The position numbers were made by a program, and so were the translations under genes. Shown here in pieces: positions 52,282 to 61,133 of a DNA stretch of 64,000 nt. The notes below the pieces were generated by a model. The model saw only the letters and a list, made by a program, of their open reading frames with translations, was not told the DNA's origin and searched no databases. The DNA is from Paenibacillus gyeongsangnamensis (GTDB lineage: Bacteria > Bacillota > Bacilli > Paenibacillales > NBRC-103111), in the NCBI RefSeq assembly GCF_027533625.1, contig NZ_JAQAGZ010000017.1, positions 124,001 to 188,000 of the forward strand. Direction: 5' to 3'. How positions within the stretch are numbered: the first letter of the stretch is position 1; each line of letters starts with the position of its first letter.

Positions 52282-53316
52282 TTAATTTTTAACTTCTTTC
52301 TTTAGACCCGCTCCACAGCTGTCCCGAACAATGAGCTGCATCCGGTAAATGATTTTTTTGGGAACGGTTTGATTCAGGTTTTTGCTGGAGGAATCCATAA
52401 TCAATTCCACTAGGCTCCTTCCGATTTCTTGAATCGGCTGCCGGACCGTAGTCAGCGCCGGTTTAAGCAAACGGGCCGAATGCACATCATCATATCCGAC
52501 TACGGCGATTTCCCCGGGAACGGATTTGCCGTGCTCCTCCAGCGCTTTGATGGTGCCAAAGGCGAGCACGTCATTGCCGCAGAATATGGCCGTGAAAGGC
52601 TCACCCGACAGCAGCAGCTGATGAGCCGCCTCGTATCCGGCTTCGAACGTGGGAAGACCCGGTATCCTTTGAATCAAAGCCTCATTGACCACCAGATTAT
52701 TCATCATAAAGGCATTGCGGTAACCCAGCTCCCGCTTCGTTGAGACGGAACGGCCGCCAATATAAGCGATATGCCGATGTCCCAGCCCAATCAAGTGTTC
52801 CGTTGCATCCGAGGCTCCCTGAATATGATCGCCGAATACGCAATTGGCTTGCGAAATGCTGGGGTTCAGGGTAACCATCGGGATATCGTATTTCTTGGCC
52901 AGCTGAATTATGCCACTCATTTCTTCGGCAGATTCCATAACGGAAGAGCTGTAAATAATGCCGTCTACCCTCTTCTCGACAAAAGATTTAACGAAAGCAG
53001 TCTCCTTCTCCACTTGATGATCGGTTGAGCCAATGATTAAGGTATACCCTTGTTCCCAAAGCTCCTTCTGAATGACATCCAGCAGCAGCATCCAGTATTC
53101 GTTTTTTAATTCAGGAACCAGCATCCCGACGGTTTTGGTTGTTTTATTAATCATGGTCCGAGCGTTCTGATCCGGTTGAAAATTTAAGCTTTCAATGGCG
53201 TGAAGGATTTTCTCGCGGGTGGATGGCTTTACTTTGTTCTTTCCATTCAGCACTCTGGACACGGTCGCGATCGATACGTTAGCTGCTTGCGCCACTTCCT
53301 TAATCGTAATCTTCAT
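52282..53316 (-). CDS. LacI-family transcriptional regulator
   Basis: 344 residues. Helix-turn-helix ITIKEVAQAANVSIATVSRV (about residues 3-22), hinge NARTMINKTT, and a sugar-binding-like domain with DGIIYSSSVMESAEEMSGI, GLGHRHIAYIGGR and IAVVGYDDVHSARLLKPALT. The ATG follows GAGGTAG. It heads the nine-gene cluster and is separated from it by the palindrome at 52231. Another candidate site at 53349 lies upstream of its own start, so it may control itself or be under CcpA. Confidence 0.93.
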   Translation of the reverse strand: MKITIKEVAQAANVSIATVSRVLNGKNKVKPSTREKILHAIESLNFQPDQNARTMINKTTKTVGMLVPELKNEYWMLLLDVIQKELWEQGYTLIIGSTDHQVEKETAFVKSFVEKRVDGIIYSSSVMESAEEMSGIIQLAKKYDIPMVTLNPSISQANCVFGDHIQGASDATEHLIGLGHRHIAYIGGRSVSTKRELGYRNAFMMNNLVVNEALIQRIPGLPTFEAGYEAAHQLLLSGEPFTAIFCGNDVLAFGTIKALEEHGKSVPGEIAVVGYDDVHSARLLKPALTTVRQPIQEIGRSLVELIMDSSSKNLNQTVPKKIIYRMQLIVRDSCGAGLKKEVKN

Positions 53317-53348
53317 GCGATTTCTACCTCATTTTTTTGAACTTTTGG

Positions 53349-53362
53349 TGTAAGCGTTTTTA
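53349..53362. promoter_or_regulatory. cre-like site upstream of LacI gene
   Basis: TGTAAGCGTTTTTA fits 13 of 14 positions of the CcpA consensus TGWAANCGNTNWCA and lies 33 bases before the regulator start. It is less symmetric than the operator at 52231, so CcpA is at least as likely as self-regulation. Confidence 0.5.
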
Positions 53363-53500
53363 CTCCTACTTACTCATATTTGGTAACCACGTAAATTATT
53401 CCGGGCATTAAGGATTGTGGCAGGCAAAAAAATTTACCCCCTCTAACCCCGCTATGCACCGTTTCACTGAGCAAGTTTTTAAAATTAATTTTAAAAAAGT

Positions 53501-53531
53501 AAAAAACACCTGTCATCAACGACAGGTGTTT
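53501..53531 (-). terminator. Rho-independent terminator, minus-strand oriented
   Basis: AAACACCTGTC (53504-53514) pairs with GACAGGTGTTT (53521-53531) around a six-base loop, and the minus strand continues with UUUUUU. It would end transcription from coaW and insulate the LacI-led cluster. Confidence 0.8.
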
Positions 53532-53800
53532 CAAAACAATTATCTATTTATTTCGTCAACAATCAGGTAACTCTACTCTTATTTTGACTCTGTTTCACAT
53601 TTCTGTACCATCTGTACTACTCCCCAAACCCTCACTACTACTACAATCTCAGCGCTCTGTACCATTCCTCACCAACAATGCCTCCAATTCTACGTGAACG
53701 GTATGCGGGTATCGTTCGTCTATGGTTCATGCGTGACCTAAATCCGTTAGTTCCGGCTGGGGTAACCATGTCAAGATCGGAGCCTTGTGCCTTTCCCAAA
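53532..53800. other. Gap downstream of coaW without recognised gene
   Basis: The left half (about 53560-53640) is pyrimidine-rich on the plus strand. The right half has an open minus-strand frame (53641-53835) that overlaps the coaW end and contains MVTPAGTNGFRSRMNHRRTI. It has no ribosome site and no family I recognise, so it is treated as non-coding. Confidence 0.4.
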
Positions 53801-54619
53801 TCACCTGTTGAGGGACAGCAGAGCTCCGATCGCACCGCTGTATTCTCCGTTCGTCAGAACGGTGGGCACAGCCCCTCTAAGAATCGTATAGCCGGTTACC
53901 GTCTCACGAAGGACGTCATTATCTACAAAAGACGAGCCGATATAGACGATAGCGGAGGTGCCGTGCTGTGCTGCGGCCAGAATGCTAACGGTCGTTACCG
54001 TCTCGCCGACAACACCGATGACCGATGCCAGCAAATCCTGGTCCGACCACTTCTGACCGGGATGATTGGCCTTTCCGAAGTTGCTGGCCGTCAGATCGCC
54101 GGGTATCGGAGGCGTGGTTCCTTCATAGATATCGCTTACTTTCAAGTCGACAGCCTTGCGGCTTCCTTGACGCGACAGGCTGATGATTTCTTTATAATCG
54201 CTCATTCCGGTCATAATACAGGAAAGTCCCATCAGCGTCCCCCCGCCTACACCGATGCCGCCGACACGGAGATGACGGTTATTCTCCACGTAATGTACGG
54301 AGGTGCCGGTTCCGACATTGGTTAGTATGAAGGAATCCGCCGGCAAGCTTTGGCTGCGAAGCAAATATTGCGCCCCGCTGCAGGTGGCCTCAAATTCGAT
54401 CATTTGCTCCGAATCAATCTGCATCAGGGCCTGGAATAAACTTGCTTTCCCTCCTGTTACACAGATCTCGGCACCTGGGAACTGACGGCGGATCCATTCC
54501 GTCGCGGCCGGAAGATCGGTACTTGGAAATTTCTGAAACTTCAGCTCCTCATTCTCCCAGAAAGCAATTTTGATAAGCGTACCTCCAGCGTCTACGCCGA
54601 CCGTTTTACTGTTTTGCAA
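53801..54619 (-). CDS. coaW: Type II pantothenate kinase
   Basis: Phosphorylates pantothenate, the first step of coenzyme A synthesis, in the cytoplasm. 272 residues, close to the CoaW size known from Staphylococcus. ATP-binding motifs of the acetate-kinase/sugar-kinase fold are seen: TVGVDAGGTLIKIAFWE (about residues 5-21), LTNVGTGTSVHYVE and GIGVGGGTLMGLSC, followed by AIVYIGSSFVDN and GEYSGAIGALLSLN. This type is insensitive to CoA feedback in studied members. It stands alone, with a terminator behind it and a hairpin with a U-run only about 45 bases in front of it. Confidence 0.9.
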   Translation of the reverse strand: MQNSKTVGVDAGGTLIKIAFWENEELKFQKFPSTDLPAATEWIRRQFPGAEICVTGGKASLFQALMQIDSEQMIEFEATCSGAQYLLRSQSLPADSFILTNVGTGTSVHYVENNRHLRVGGIGVGGGTLMGLSCIMTGMSDYKEIISLSRQGSRKAVDLKVSDIYEGTTPPIPGDLTASNFGKANHPGQKWSDQDLLASVIGVVGETVTTVSILAAAQHGTSAIVYIGSSFVDNDVLRETVTGYTILRGAVPTVLTNGEYSGAIGALLSLNR

Positions 54620-54664
54620 TACGAACCACCCATTCTTATCGTTATTTAACTCCGCCTCGCATCC

Positions 54665-54694
54665 CCAAAAAAATCCCCATGACCCATGGGGATT
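54665..54694 (-). terminator. Terminator-like hairpin in front of coaW
   Basis: AATCCCCATG (54672-54681) pairs with CATGGGGATT (54685-54694) with a three-base loop, and on the minus strand UUUUUUU follows (A-run 54665-54671). No minus-strand gene ends nearby, so it lies either in the coaW leader as an attenuator or between coaW and a lost upstream gene. Confidence 0.7.
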
Positions 54695-54841
54695 CGTTAT
54701 GCTGAAAACTATTCTACTACACTATGACCGTAATAAGGTAGATCTTGATTGGATCTAATCCAAAAAAAGCTGCAACATAATCCAAACCTGCTGCGTCAGG
54801 AGGACGTACATTAAATTAACTCGCAGAAAGGAATTACACTA

Positions 54842-55882
54842 TTGAAACCTTCCATGAAAAAAAGCTTATCTATTCTGACGCTCGCCGGCCTGATGACCGC
54901 AGGAACCGCCTATGCTTCTCCGAGCGGCATGCCTCAGAACAGCCCGCTTCCGGTCGGCATCTCCGCATCGGCTCGTCAGACCCTTACCATTACCGTGAAC
55001 GGCAAATCCATTACGGAGGCCGGCTTCACGTCAGCTGATACCAAGGAGCTTATGCTGCCGCTCCGCGCAGTTACCGAGGAACTTGGGTTTACTCTGACCT
55101 GGAATCAGGAGAACCTTTCAGTGGACCTGAGCAAGAACAACCTGTTCACGACCGTCAAAACCGGTGAGGACCGTTATGTTATCAATAAAATGTACACGAC
55201 GCTCGGTACCGCGCCTGTATTGGTGGATAACAAAATGTATGTTCCCGCTTCGTTTGTAAGCAAAATACTGCATGGGACCGTCTCGGCTCAAGGAAATTCG
55301 GTGGCTGTATCCCGGGAAGAACAGCAAAAGAAAGTCCAGACCAGCGGTGTCATCACTGCGGTTTATCAGTCCAATAACCGTTCTTATGTACATATTCAAG
55401 GGGTCGGCACGGACGGGCTAGTGCTTAATGTCAATCCGGAAACCGCTTATCAAATGCTGGACGGCACGGCGATCAGTCTCTCCGATCTTCATGTCGGCTT
55501 GACGGTGTCCGCCGAGCATTCGATGGCTGCGACCCTCAGCCTGCCGCCTCAAACGTCGACTACCAAAATCACGGTACTGGATCCGAAGATCCAGGCTGAT
55601 CTTTTGGGAACGGCCGGCGTAATCGAGGATATCCGGACGACGGATGACGGCAAGGTGAGCCTGCGCATCAACGGCACCGATTTAACCGGCCAACAACCGA
55701 GTGAAGTTGATCTTCAATTAACAGATGAAACAGCCCTGATTCAAAAGGATGGCAGCGAGATCTCGAAGAGCGAGCTGGTTAAAGGAGCCAAAGTCATCGG
55801 TTTTTACGGACCGGCGATGACCAGGAGCCTCCCTCCGATCGGCAAAGCTTGGAAAGTCGTTGTTGAATCCAAATCAGAATAA
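54842..55882 (+). CDS. Exported protein with copper-amine-oxidase N-terminal-like domain
   Basis: 346 residues. A signal peptide of about 28 residues is cut after AYA (KSLSILTLAGLMTAGTAYA). Residues about 48-155 form the copper amine oxidase N1-like (stalk) fold, with KELMLPLRAVTEELGFTLTW and MYVPASFVSKILHG, a repeat-like domain very common in surface proteins of Paenibacillus. The rest (about 165-346) is beta-rich with an EDIRTTDDGKVSLRINGTDL pattern. The start is TTG after AAAGGAA; ATG four codons later is possible. It probably acts in the cell envelope; no enzyme activity is implied. Confidence 0.85.
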   Translation: MKPSMKKSLSILTLAGLMTAGTAYASPSGMPQNSPLPVGISASARQTLTITVNGKSITEAGFTSADTKELMLPLRAVTEELGFTLTWNQENLSVDLSKNNLFTTVKTGEDRYVINKMYTTLGTAPVLVDNKMYVPASFVSKILHGTVSAQGNSVAVSREEQQKKVQTSGVITAVYQSNNRSYVHIQGVGTDGLVLNVNPETAYQMLDGTAISLSDLHVGLTVSAEHSMAATLSLPPQTSTTKITVLDPKIQADLLGTAGVIEDIRTTDDGKVSLRINGTDLTGQQPSEVDLQLTDETALIQKDGSEISKSELVKGAKVIGFYGPAMTRSLPPIGKAWKVVVESKSE

Positions 55883-56171
55883 CACAGCCGGAGCTGTTCA
55901 AAAAAATATAGTGATAGACTGACCTGGCCAGGATAAACGGCTACGCCGTCCTTGTCTTACAAGGACCAGCGCGTTTACCAAGGTTGATGCGAAGCTATAA
56001 GTTACGAAAACTTATAAATTCCGCCCTGAAAATAAAAATCGTAACTTGCTGCACGCCAAAGCTTTTGAAAATTTCATGCTGGGTTTTGTTATTAAAAACA
56101 GCCCTCTAAGCTCTATTTTTGGCAATAAGAAACTAAGCCCCCGGATACACAATTATTTAATGTCATTAAGT

Positions 56172-57392
56172 TTAAGCAGTTTGATCTTGAATATTTACTT
56201 GGAGTCCCAATGACTCCAGTCTCTTGATTGAGTGCTTTATCAATATTTCTTTTTTTCGTTGGTCAAAGTAATCGAATCCTAGTTCGAGGTATTCTTGTCT
56301 TCGCGTTAACAAGATATGAACGATGGTTAGTATGGTATGACCAACGGCTATCGCCGCTCGATTCTTCCCTCGCCGCGCTGCGATTCGGTGGTACTGAGCC
56401 GATAAGTATGAGTTTTTCTTTCGCGCTACAGCTCGCGCCGCCTCAGTTAGGGCGCTTCGCAATTTTTTGTTTCCCTTTCGCGTTTTGGCCGACTTTTTCT
56501 TCCCCGCGCTTTCGTCATGACCTGGAGTCATTCCCGCCCATGAGCATAAATGTCCGGGGGTTGGAAACCGTGCCATGTCCGTACCGATCTCTGCTAAGAT
56601 TTGTTCAGCAGTTCGTTTACCGACACCGGGGATAGAATCCAATAACTTCAGGTCTTCCGCAAAAGGGGCCATACGTTTATCGATCTCTGTATCCAATTCC
56701 GTGATCAGTTCGTTCACATAATCGATATGGGCTAGCTGTTTCTCGATCATGAGCAGTTGATGAGCTCCGAGTCGCCCTTCCAACGCCAGTTTTAACTGTT
56801 CTTTCTTTAACTTTAGTTTCTTTTGAGCGAAATCGGCCAAGACGGAAGCATCGGTTTCACCGTTAATCATGGCTTCCAACATGTTTCGTCCGGAAACTCC
56901 GATTACATTGGAAGCCACAGAGGATAGCTTGATGTTGCCGCCCTCCAGTACCTTTTGAAGCCGGTTCACTTCGCGTGTTCGCTCTTCAATGATGCTTCGC
57001 CGGTAACGAATAATCTCTCGCATCTCTCTTTGATCCCGATTCGGGATATAGCTTCCTTGCACCAAACCATGTCTTACTAACTTGGCGATCCATTCGGCAT
57101 CTTTAACATCCGTTTTACGTCCGGGAACGGATTTGATGTGCTGAGCATTGACTACCATCGGCTTGAGATCTTCTAATTCCAACAGGTTGTATATTGGTTT
57201 CCAGTAGTCTCCCGTGCTTTCCATCGCGACATGGGTGCATCGGTTTTGCTTGACCCAGTCCACGAGTTCAATCAGGTTCCGAGTCATTGTAGCAAATGTT
57301 CGAATCTCCTTTCCTTGAGGGGTGATGATGCAGGCAGTGATGCTCTTCTTATGAACATCCAAACCGCAACAGCGTTCATGCAATACATCCAT
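56172..57392 (-). CDS. IS110-family transposase (DEDD recombinase)
   Basis: 406 residues, normal for the family. The N-terminal RuvC-like domain has CCGLDVHKKSITACIITPQG (first Asp at about residue 11), VAMESTGDYWKPIYNLLE (Glu) and KTDVKDAEWIAKLVRHG (the DxxD pair). The C-terminal Tnp_20 domain has LLDSIPGVGKRTAEQILAEI, then ATFPxxxHLCSWAG-like TPGHLCSWAGMTPGHDESAG with the conserved Ser, followed by KKLRSALTEAARA. The gene is uninterrupted and may be active. Members of this family use an element-encoded structured RNA to choose donor and target. Confidence 0.94.
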   Translation of the reverse strand: MDVLHERCCGLDVHKKSITACIITPQGKEIRTFATMTRNLIELVDWVKQNRCTHVAMESTGDYWKPIYNLLELEDLKPMVVNAQHIKSVPGRKTDVKDAEWIAKLVRHGLVQGSYIPNRDQREMREIIRYRRSIIEERTREVNRLQKVLEGGNIKLSSVASNVIGVSGRNMLEAMINGETDASVLADFAQKKLKLKKEQLKLALEGRLGAHQLLMIEKQLAHIDYVNELITELDTEIDKRMAPFAEDLKLLDSIPGVGKRTAEQILAEIGTDMARFPTPGHLCSWAGMTPGHDESAGKKKSAKTRKGNKKLRSALTEAARAVARKKNSYLSAQYHRIAARRGKNRAAIAVGHTILTIVHILLTRRQEYLELGFDYFDQRKKEILIKHSIKRLESLGLQVNIQDQTA

Positions 57393-57512
57393 GACTTGCT
57401 TCTCCTTAGACTGGATTGATTAAGGCTGGTGCAAACTACCAAAAGGGTTATTCTGCCCTACGTGCTTCCCGAAGGAGCAACAATCTGCGATGCACCGGGT
57501 CGTTTGTGGTCC

Positions 57513-57635
57513 GTCTTATCAACGGGCTCGTGGCACCAAGAATTTACGACCTACCTTCGCCAGCCATAGTAGAAGTATGGACAAAATTTTCATTTATCAG
57601 TGGTGCCGCAACAGCGGCATGGGAGTCTTATCAAC
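57513..57635 (-). ncRNA. Candidate IS110 bridge-RNA region
   Basis: The non-coding DNA upstream of the transposase contains the direct repeat GTCTTATCAAC at 57513-57523 and 57625-57635, plus a hairpin with GCCGC and GCGGC arms (57605-57619). In studied IS110 elements the left non-coding end encodes a bridge RNA whose donor loop matches the element's own terminus. A repeat between terminus and interior is what such a guide would look like. The RNA boundaries are unknown and no structure was computed. Confidence 0.35.
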
Positions 57636-57716
57636 TAAAAAAGGAAGCGACATCCTAGGACTATGACAATGAAGTTCTATACTGCCGCTGCCTTTATTCA
57701 ATAATCGTTCACGTCT

Positions 57717-60700
57717 CTAATGAGGCGTAACAAAGATGCTGACTGATTTTCCGTTACCGGTAGTAATGTTTGCCTTAAACGTATCAATATCAACCGTAAC
57801 AGGAATACCATCGTTAACTTGATATACGTATGGCTGATATTTATAGACAGCTGTTCCAGAGCTGGTGTCAATAGTTACTGAACCTGTTTGAATAATAGTT
57901 GCTCCGATTGGAATACTTTGTTTCCATTTCAGATCACTTACATAAAACTCAATACCTAGTACCTGATCTCCTTTAACAAGACCTGCGTTTTTCAATTCGT
58001 TGCCAAATTGGTCTTTTACTTTCACATCGCCGAACGTTTTGTTTTGAGCGAAATCGTCGTTGAAGAGGTTCAGGTTATTGAGGGCTGCCAAGGAAACTTT
58101 TTTATTCTTACCATTTTCCCCCGCTATAATAGAGTTTGCAGTGATGCCGTCTTCAACAATGTTGATGTTCTCTAAAGTAGCTTGTTTAATTACGTTTATA
58201 GCTGGCGCAAAAATAACAGTTACACTTGTTTTACCTGCTTTAATTCCATGCAGACCATAAACATCGAAGGTAACGTTATCACTGTAAGTTGGCAGTCTTC
58301 CATCCAGTTTAGCCTTCGTTCCTTCTTTTGCAACTGCGGAATTAGATAAACCGATCGATTTGATCAAGTATTTGTTGTCCGGCAGCGCAACCGTTTTTGA
58401 GCCGTCTTTCGCTTTGATGTCTAATTTACCATAAAAGTAAGATTTCACTTCAGCACTCAGACCACTCAAAGCATCGGAAAGCTTATCCACTGCATATACA
58501 CCATTCGGGAAGGATGACAGGCTATAGACCAAATCCGTATTGGCTCTGTCGGCTTTGATTCTATCAATGCTAGTCGACGTGCTGATTGTTGTACCCGTTG
58601 TTTTGTTAACCAACTTCGCTTTTATTTGATAGGTACCTTCCGTCATCAAGTCGCCTGCTGAAGCTTGCGTACTAAACCTGATCGTTTTACCGGTAATCAA
58701 GTCTCTGATCTGGTTAGTGCTTCCAGGTCTTTTGTCATTCAAAGCGCCATCGATAACCAGTGGTGCGGATTCTGTATTGGCTTCTCTAATCGTTACAGTA
58801 GGGTTATAGTCGAGATAGGCATAAACAGCATCTGTTGCAGTACTTGTTCCATTAGTACGCTGCAGACTTAATTCAAGACGGTAGTTGGAGAAGTTTTTGT
58901 CAAGCTCTTCACCATACTGGTCTTTGAATTTCAAAATAAATACGGAAGTTGCATTCGGCAGAATTTCGTCATTTGCTTTGTACGAAACATAGATTTGGTT
59001 CGGATAACGGTACTCGTTTACTTGGCTGTTGAATGTTGCAGTTTTACCAGTTTTGGCAACCAGTACGTTAACTATCAAGTTGCCCGCTTTGCGAGTAGCT
59101 GCATCTTCAGGAGTAAGACCGGTAATTCTGATCGAACCTTTGTTTGCACCGCCAGTTTCAATAGTTGTATCTACAGTTGCACCGGAGCTCCCGTATGCAT
59201 AGATCGACAAGTCGCTAGGATGTTTTTGAACGTAGGAAGCCAGTTCATCGGCAGTTAAAGTATTGCCATATTTGTCTTTAGCAATAACCGGTACGAATTG
59301 ATCATCATCGCACCATGCCAACGTTTTGTTGAAATTGCCAAATGAAATTTCGTAAGGAATTTTCGTTGAAGCGATTTTCGAGCTCTTTACAGCTGTTTGA
59401 CCGGATTGGTTAGCAACAACGGAGAAGGTTACGTCTTGATCCAGTTGGAAGCTGGAGCTATCGCTGTCTGCTGCAATGATTTTCAGATCCGGTTTGTTGC
59501 CGCCCGTTTCGCTGTCCACGAATCGAAAGCCACTGTTCACGTTATAAATACGGTTTGTATTCGTTACAGGATCTAGAATAGTAACTGTATCTGTACCGCT
59601 CTTTACAGTGCCTACACCCGTTGTATAAGTGGAAGTACCGGAGATCAGCGTAGGAAGGTCGGTTACTTCGAAACCGTATTGGTCATATGCTTTGTAGTTG
59701 ATGTAAGCTGTATCGCCAGCTTCGATTTGTGTTTTGCGGCTAGCGTATTGGAAGTCACCCAATTCAACTTTAGCGACGGATTGTACGTCGCCTACTTTGA
59801 AGGTTTTGCTTGCTTGTGCTGTGTTATCCGGAGCGATGATCGTTACAGCAAACAGTTGGTCTCTTACCAACGTTTTACCGTAAACTGCTGCTGCAACATT
59901 AACGTCCAAAGCTTGCTGGTCGCCTTTAACATCTTTCACCATATCCGGGCTAGTTACGATATTAAAACGGGAAGCGGCAAGATCGGAAACTTCATTGTAT
60001 TGGTTATAAGCTTTGAAAGCCACTCTAACTTTAGCACCCTGAGCAACCGTGTCGCTAGCGTTAACGAATTCGATTTTAGTAATCTTTTCGTTTTGAACCG
60101 CAACGTCGGCAGTACCTTTATCAGTAACCGTTAAACCACCGTCTTTAACTGCTTCGATTTTCGCAGTGTAGGTACCTTCGGTGAATTTACCGTCCAAAGT
60201 AATAGTTACTTGGTTTTTTGTGTCATTCCATTTAGGAGTACCAATCAAAATCGTTGTCCCACGCAGTACGGATACATTCAGCTTGGAAGTATCAGCAATT
60301 GCGCCGTTCAACGTGATTGTCATCGTTTTCGCGCCAGTAGCTTCTGCTTTAACGATGGAAACGTTGGTTACGATCGGACCAACCGGAGGTATGTATTGGA
60401 GCTTAGCTTCGTAGGAGCCCAGTGCCAGCAATTCACGAGTTGCTGCGGAAGTACCGCCGAAAGTGCCGTCAGCACCGCTGCTCAGCAATTTCTTTTGAAG
60501 CGCCAGTGCAACGTAGCCTTTTGCCCAGTCGGAAACGGTTTTGTCGCTTACGCCTGGAGTTGCTTTCGCAGCCGAGTCTTGACAAAGTCCGCGGAGCAAG
60601 AAAGCAGCCAGTTGTTCTGTCGTTACTTCGCCGGCAGGGTTAAATTGGCCTGGTGCATAGCCATCCGTGATGCCTGCTTTAACGAGTGCTTCGATGTAAG

Positions 60701-61040
60701 GAAGAGCGTAGCCGTTAGCCGGATCGTCAGCTTTTACATCGGAGAAAGTGGAAGTTTTCACAGAGGTGTCCACTTTCAATTGGAAGACCAACGCTGCAAC
60801 CTTTGCAAATTGCGCACGGTTCATTTTATCTTTAACGCCGAATATGCCGTCTTTAACGCCGTCGAAAATACTGGCTTTAATCATTTCGTCGAACTTGGCT
60901 TTAGTTGCCGCGTCCAGATCTTTCAGATCGCTGAAGCTGGAAGAGTCTTTCGTTACGTTGGCTTCTGCACCCAAAGCAACGGATGCAAACATCGAGAATG
61001 CGATAGCAAGGGACAAAATAGCAGATAAACTTTTCTTCAT
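57717..61040 (-). CDS. SLH-domain S-layer-like surface protein
   Basis: 1107 residues. A signal peptide of about 24 residues is cut after ALGA. SLH-type segments follow: SFSDLKDLDAATKAKFDEMI to AQFAKVAALVF (about 34-88), TFSDVKADDPANGYALPYIE to LRGL (about 98-152) and KTVSDWAKGYVALALQKKLL (about 165-205). These anchor the protein to pyruvylated cell-wall polymer. The rest is a chain of Ig-like beta domains with many KDQYGN-type motifs (YDQYGFEVTD, KDKYGNTLT, KDQYGEELD, KDQFGNELKN). The ATG follows AAGGAG. It is probably an abundant S-layer protein or adhesin. A long inverted repeat lies in its leader. Confidence 0.93.
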   Translation of the reverse strand: MKKSLSAILSLAIAFSMFASVALGAEANVTKDSSSFSDLKDLDAATKAKFDEMIKASIFDGVKDGIFGVKDKMNRAQFAKVAALVFQLKVDTSVKTSTFSDVKADDPANGYALPYIEALVKAGITDGYAPGQFNPAGEVTTEQLAAFLLRGLCQDSAAKATPGVSDKTVSDWAKGYVALALQKKLLSSGADGTFGGTSAATRELLALGSYEAKLQYIPPVGPIVTNVSIVKAEATGAKTMTITLNGAIADTSKLNVSVLRGTTILIGTPKWNDTKNQVTITLDGKFTEGTYTAKIEAVKDGGLTVTDKGTADVAVQNEKITKIEFVNASDTVAQGAKVRVAFKAYNQYNEVSDLAASRFNIVTSPDMVKDVKGDQQALDVNVAAAVYGKTLVRDQLFAVTIIAPDNTAQASKTFKVGDVQSVAKVELGDFQYASRKTQIEAGDTAYINYKAYDQYGFEVTDLPTLISGTSTYTTGVGTVKSGTDTVTILDPVTNTNRIYNVNSGFRFVDSETGGNKPDLKIIAADSDSSSFQLDQDVTFSVVANQSGQTAVKSSKIASTKIPYEISFGNFNKTLAWCDDDQFVPVIAKDKYGNTLTADELASYVQKHPSDLSIYAYGSSGATVDTTIETGGANKGSIRITGLTPEDAATRKAGNLIVNVLVAKTGKTATFNSQVNEYRYPNQIYVSYKANDEILPNATSVFILKFKDQYGEELDKNFSNYRLELSLQRTNGTSTATDAVYAYLDYNPTVTIREANTESAPLVIDGALNDKRPGSTNQIRDLITGKTIRFSTQASAGDLMTEGTYQIKAKLVNKTTGTTISTSTSIDRIKADRANTDLVYSLSSFPNGVYAVDKLSDALSGLSAEVKSYFYGKLDIKAKDGSKTVALPDNKYLIKSIGLSNSAVAKEGTKAKLDGRLPTYSDNVTFDVYGLHGIKAGKTSVTVIFAPAINVIKQATLENINIVEDGITANSIIAGENGKNKKVSLAALNNLNLFNDDFAQNKTFGDVKVKDQFGNELKNAGLVKGDQVLGIEFYVSDLKWKQSIPIGATIIQTGSVTIDTSSGTAVYKYQPYVYQVNDGIPVTVDIDTFKANITTGNGKSVSIFVTPH

Positions 61041-61087
61041 AAACTTCTCCTTTTGATGTTAGTAGCTCTGCTATGAGTGGCAACATT

Positions 61088-61133
61088 ATCAATCGGTGCT
61101 AATTTCCGATAACGGTATTAAGCACCGATTGAT
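61088..61133 (-). promoter_or_regulatory. 13-base inverted repeat in leader of SLH gene
   Basis: ATCAATCGGTGCT (61088-61100) and AGCACCGATTGAT (61121-61133) are perfect inverted arms around a 20-base loop. They lie 48-93 bases before the SLH start and 23 bases after the phosphatase stop. No U-run follows on the minus strand. It could be an mRNA-stabilising stem, a protein-binding site or a weak terminator. Confidence 0.6.

Larger units (their letters stand above)
55900..57660 (-). mobile_element. IS110-family element, ends approximate
   Basis: A full IS110-type transposase gene is flanked by about 270 bases of non-coding DNA on each side. No terminal inverted repeats were found, as usual for the IS110 group, so the ends are estimates only. 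Stable hairpins occur on the left (GTCCTTGT/ACAAGGAC at 55948-55966). On the right, which is upstream of the gene, a direct repeat GTCTTATCAAC lies at 57513 and 57625. Confidence 0.7.

Noticed and set aside
53641-53835. 64-codon minus-strand frame downstream of coaW
   Set aside because: It overlaps the end of coaW in another frame, has no start signal, and matches nothing I recognise.
53678-54325. Plus-strand frame opposite coaW
   Set aside because: It covers a typical pantothenate kinase gene on the other strand and has no recognisable protein feature.
60210-61028. Long plus-strand open frame opposite the SLH gene
   Set aside because: It is antisense to a clear, well-started gene, its residues are Cys/Phe/Arg-rich, and it has no ribosome site. 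It is a shadow of codon bias.
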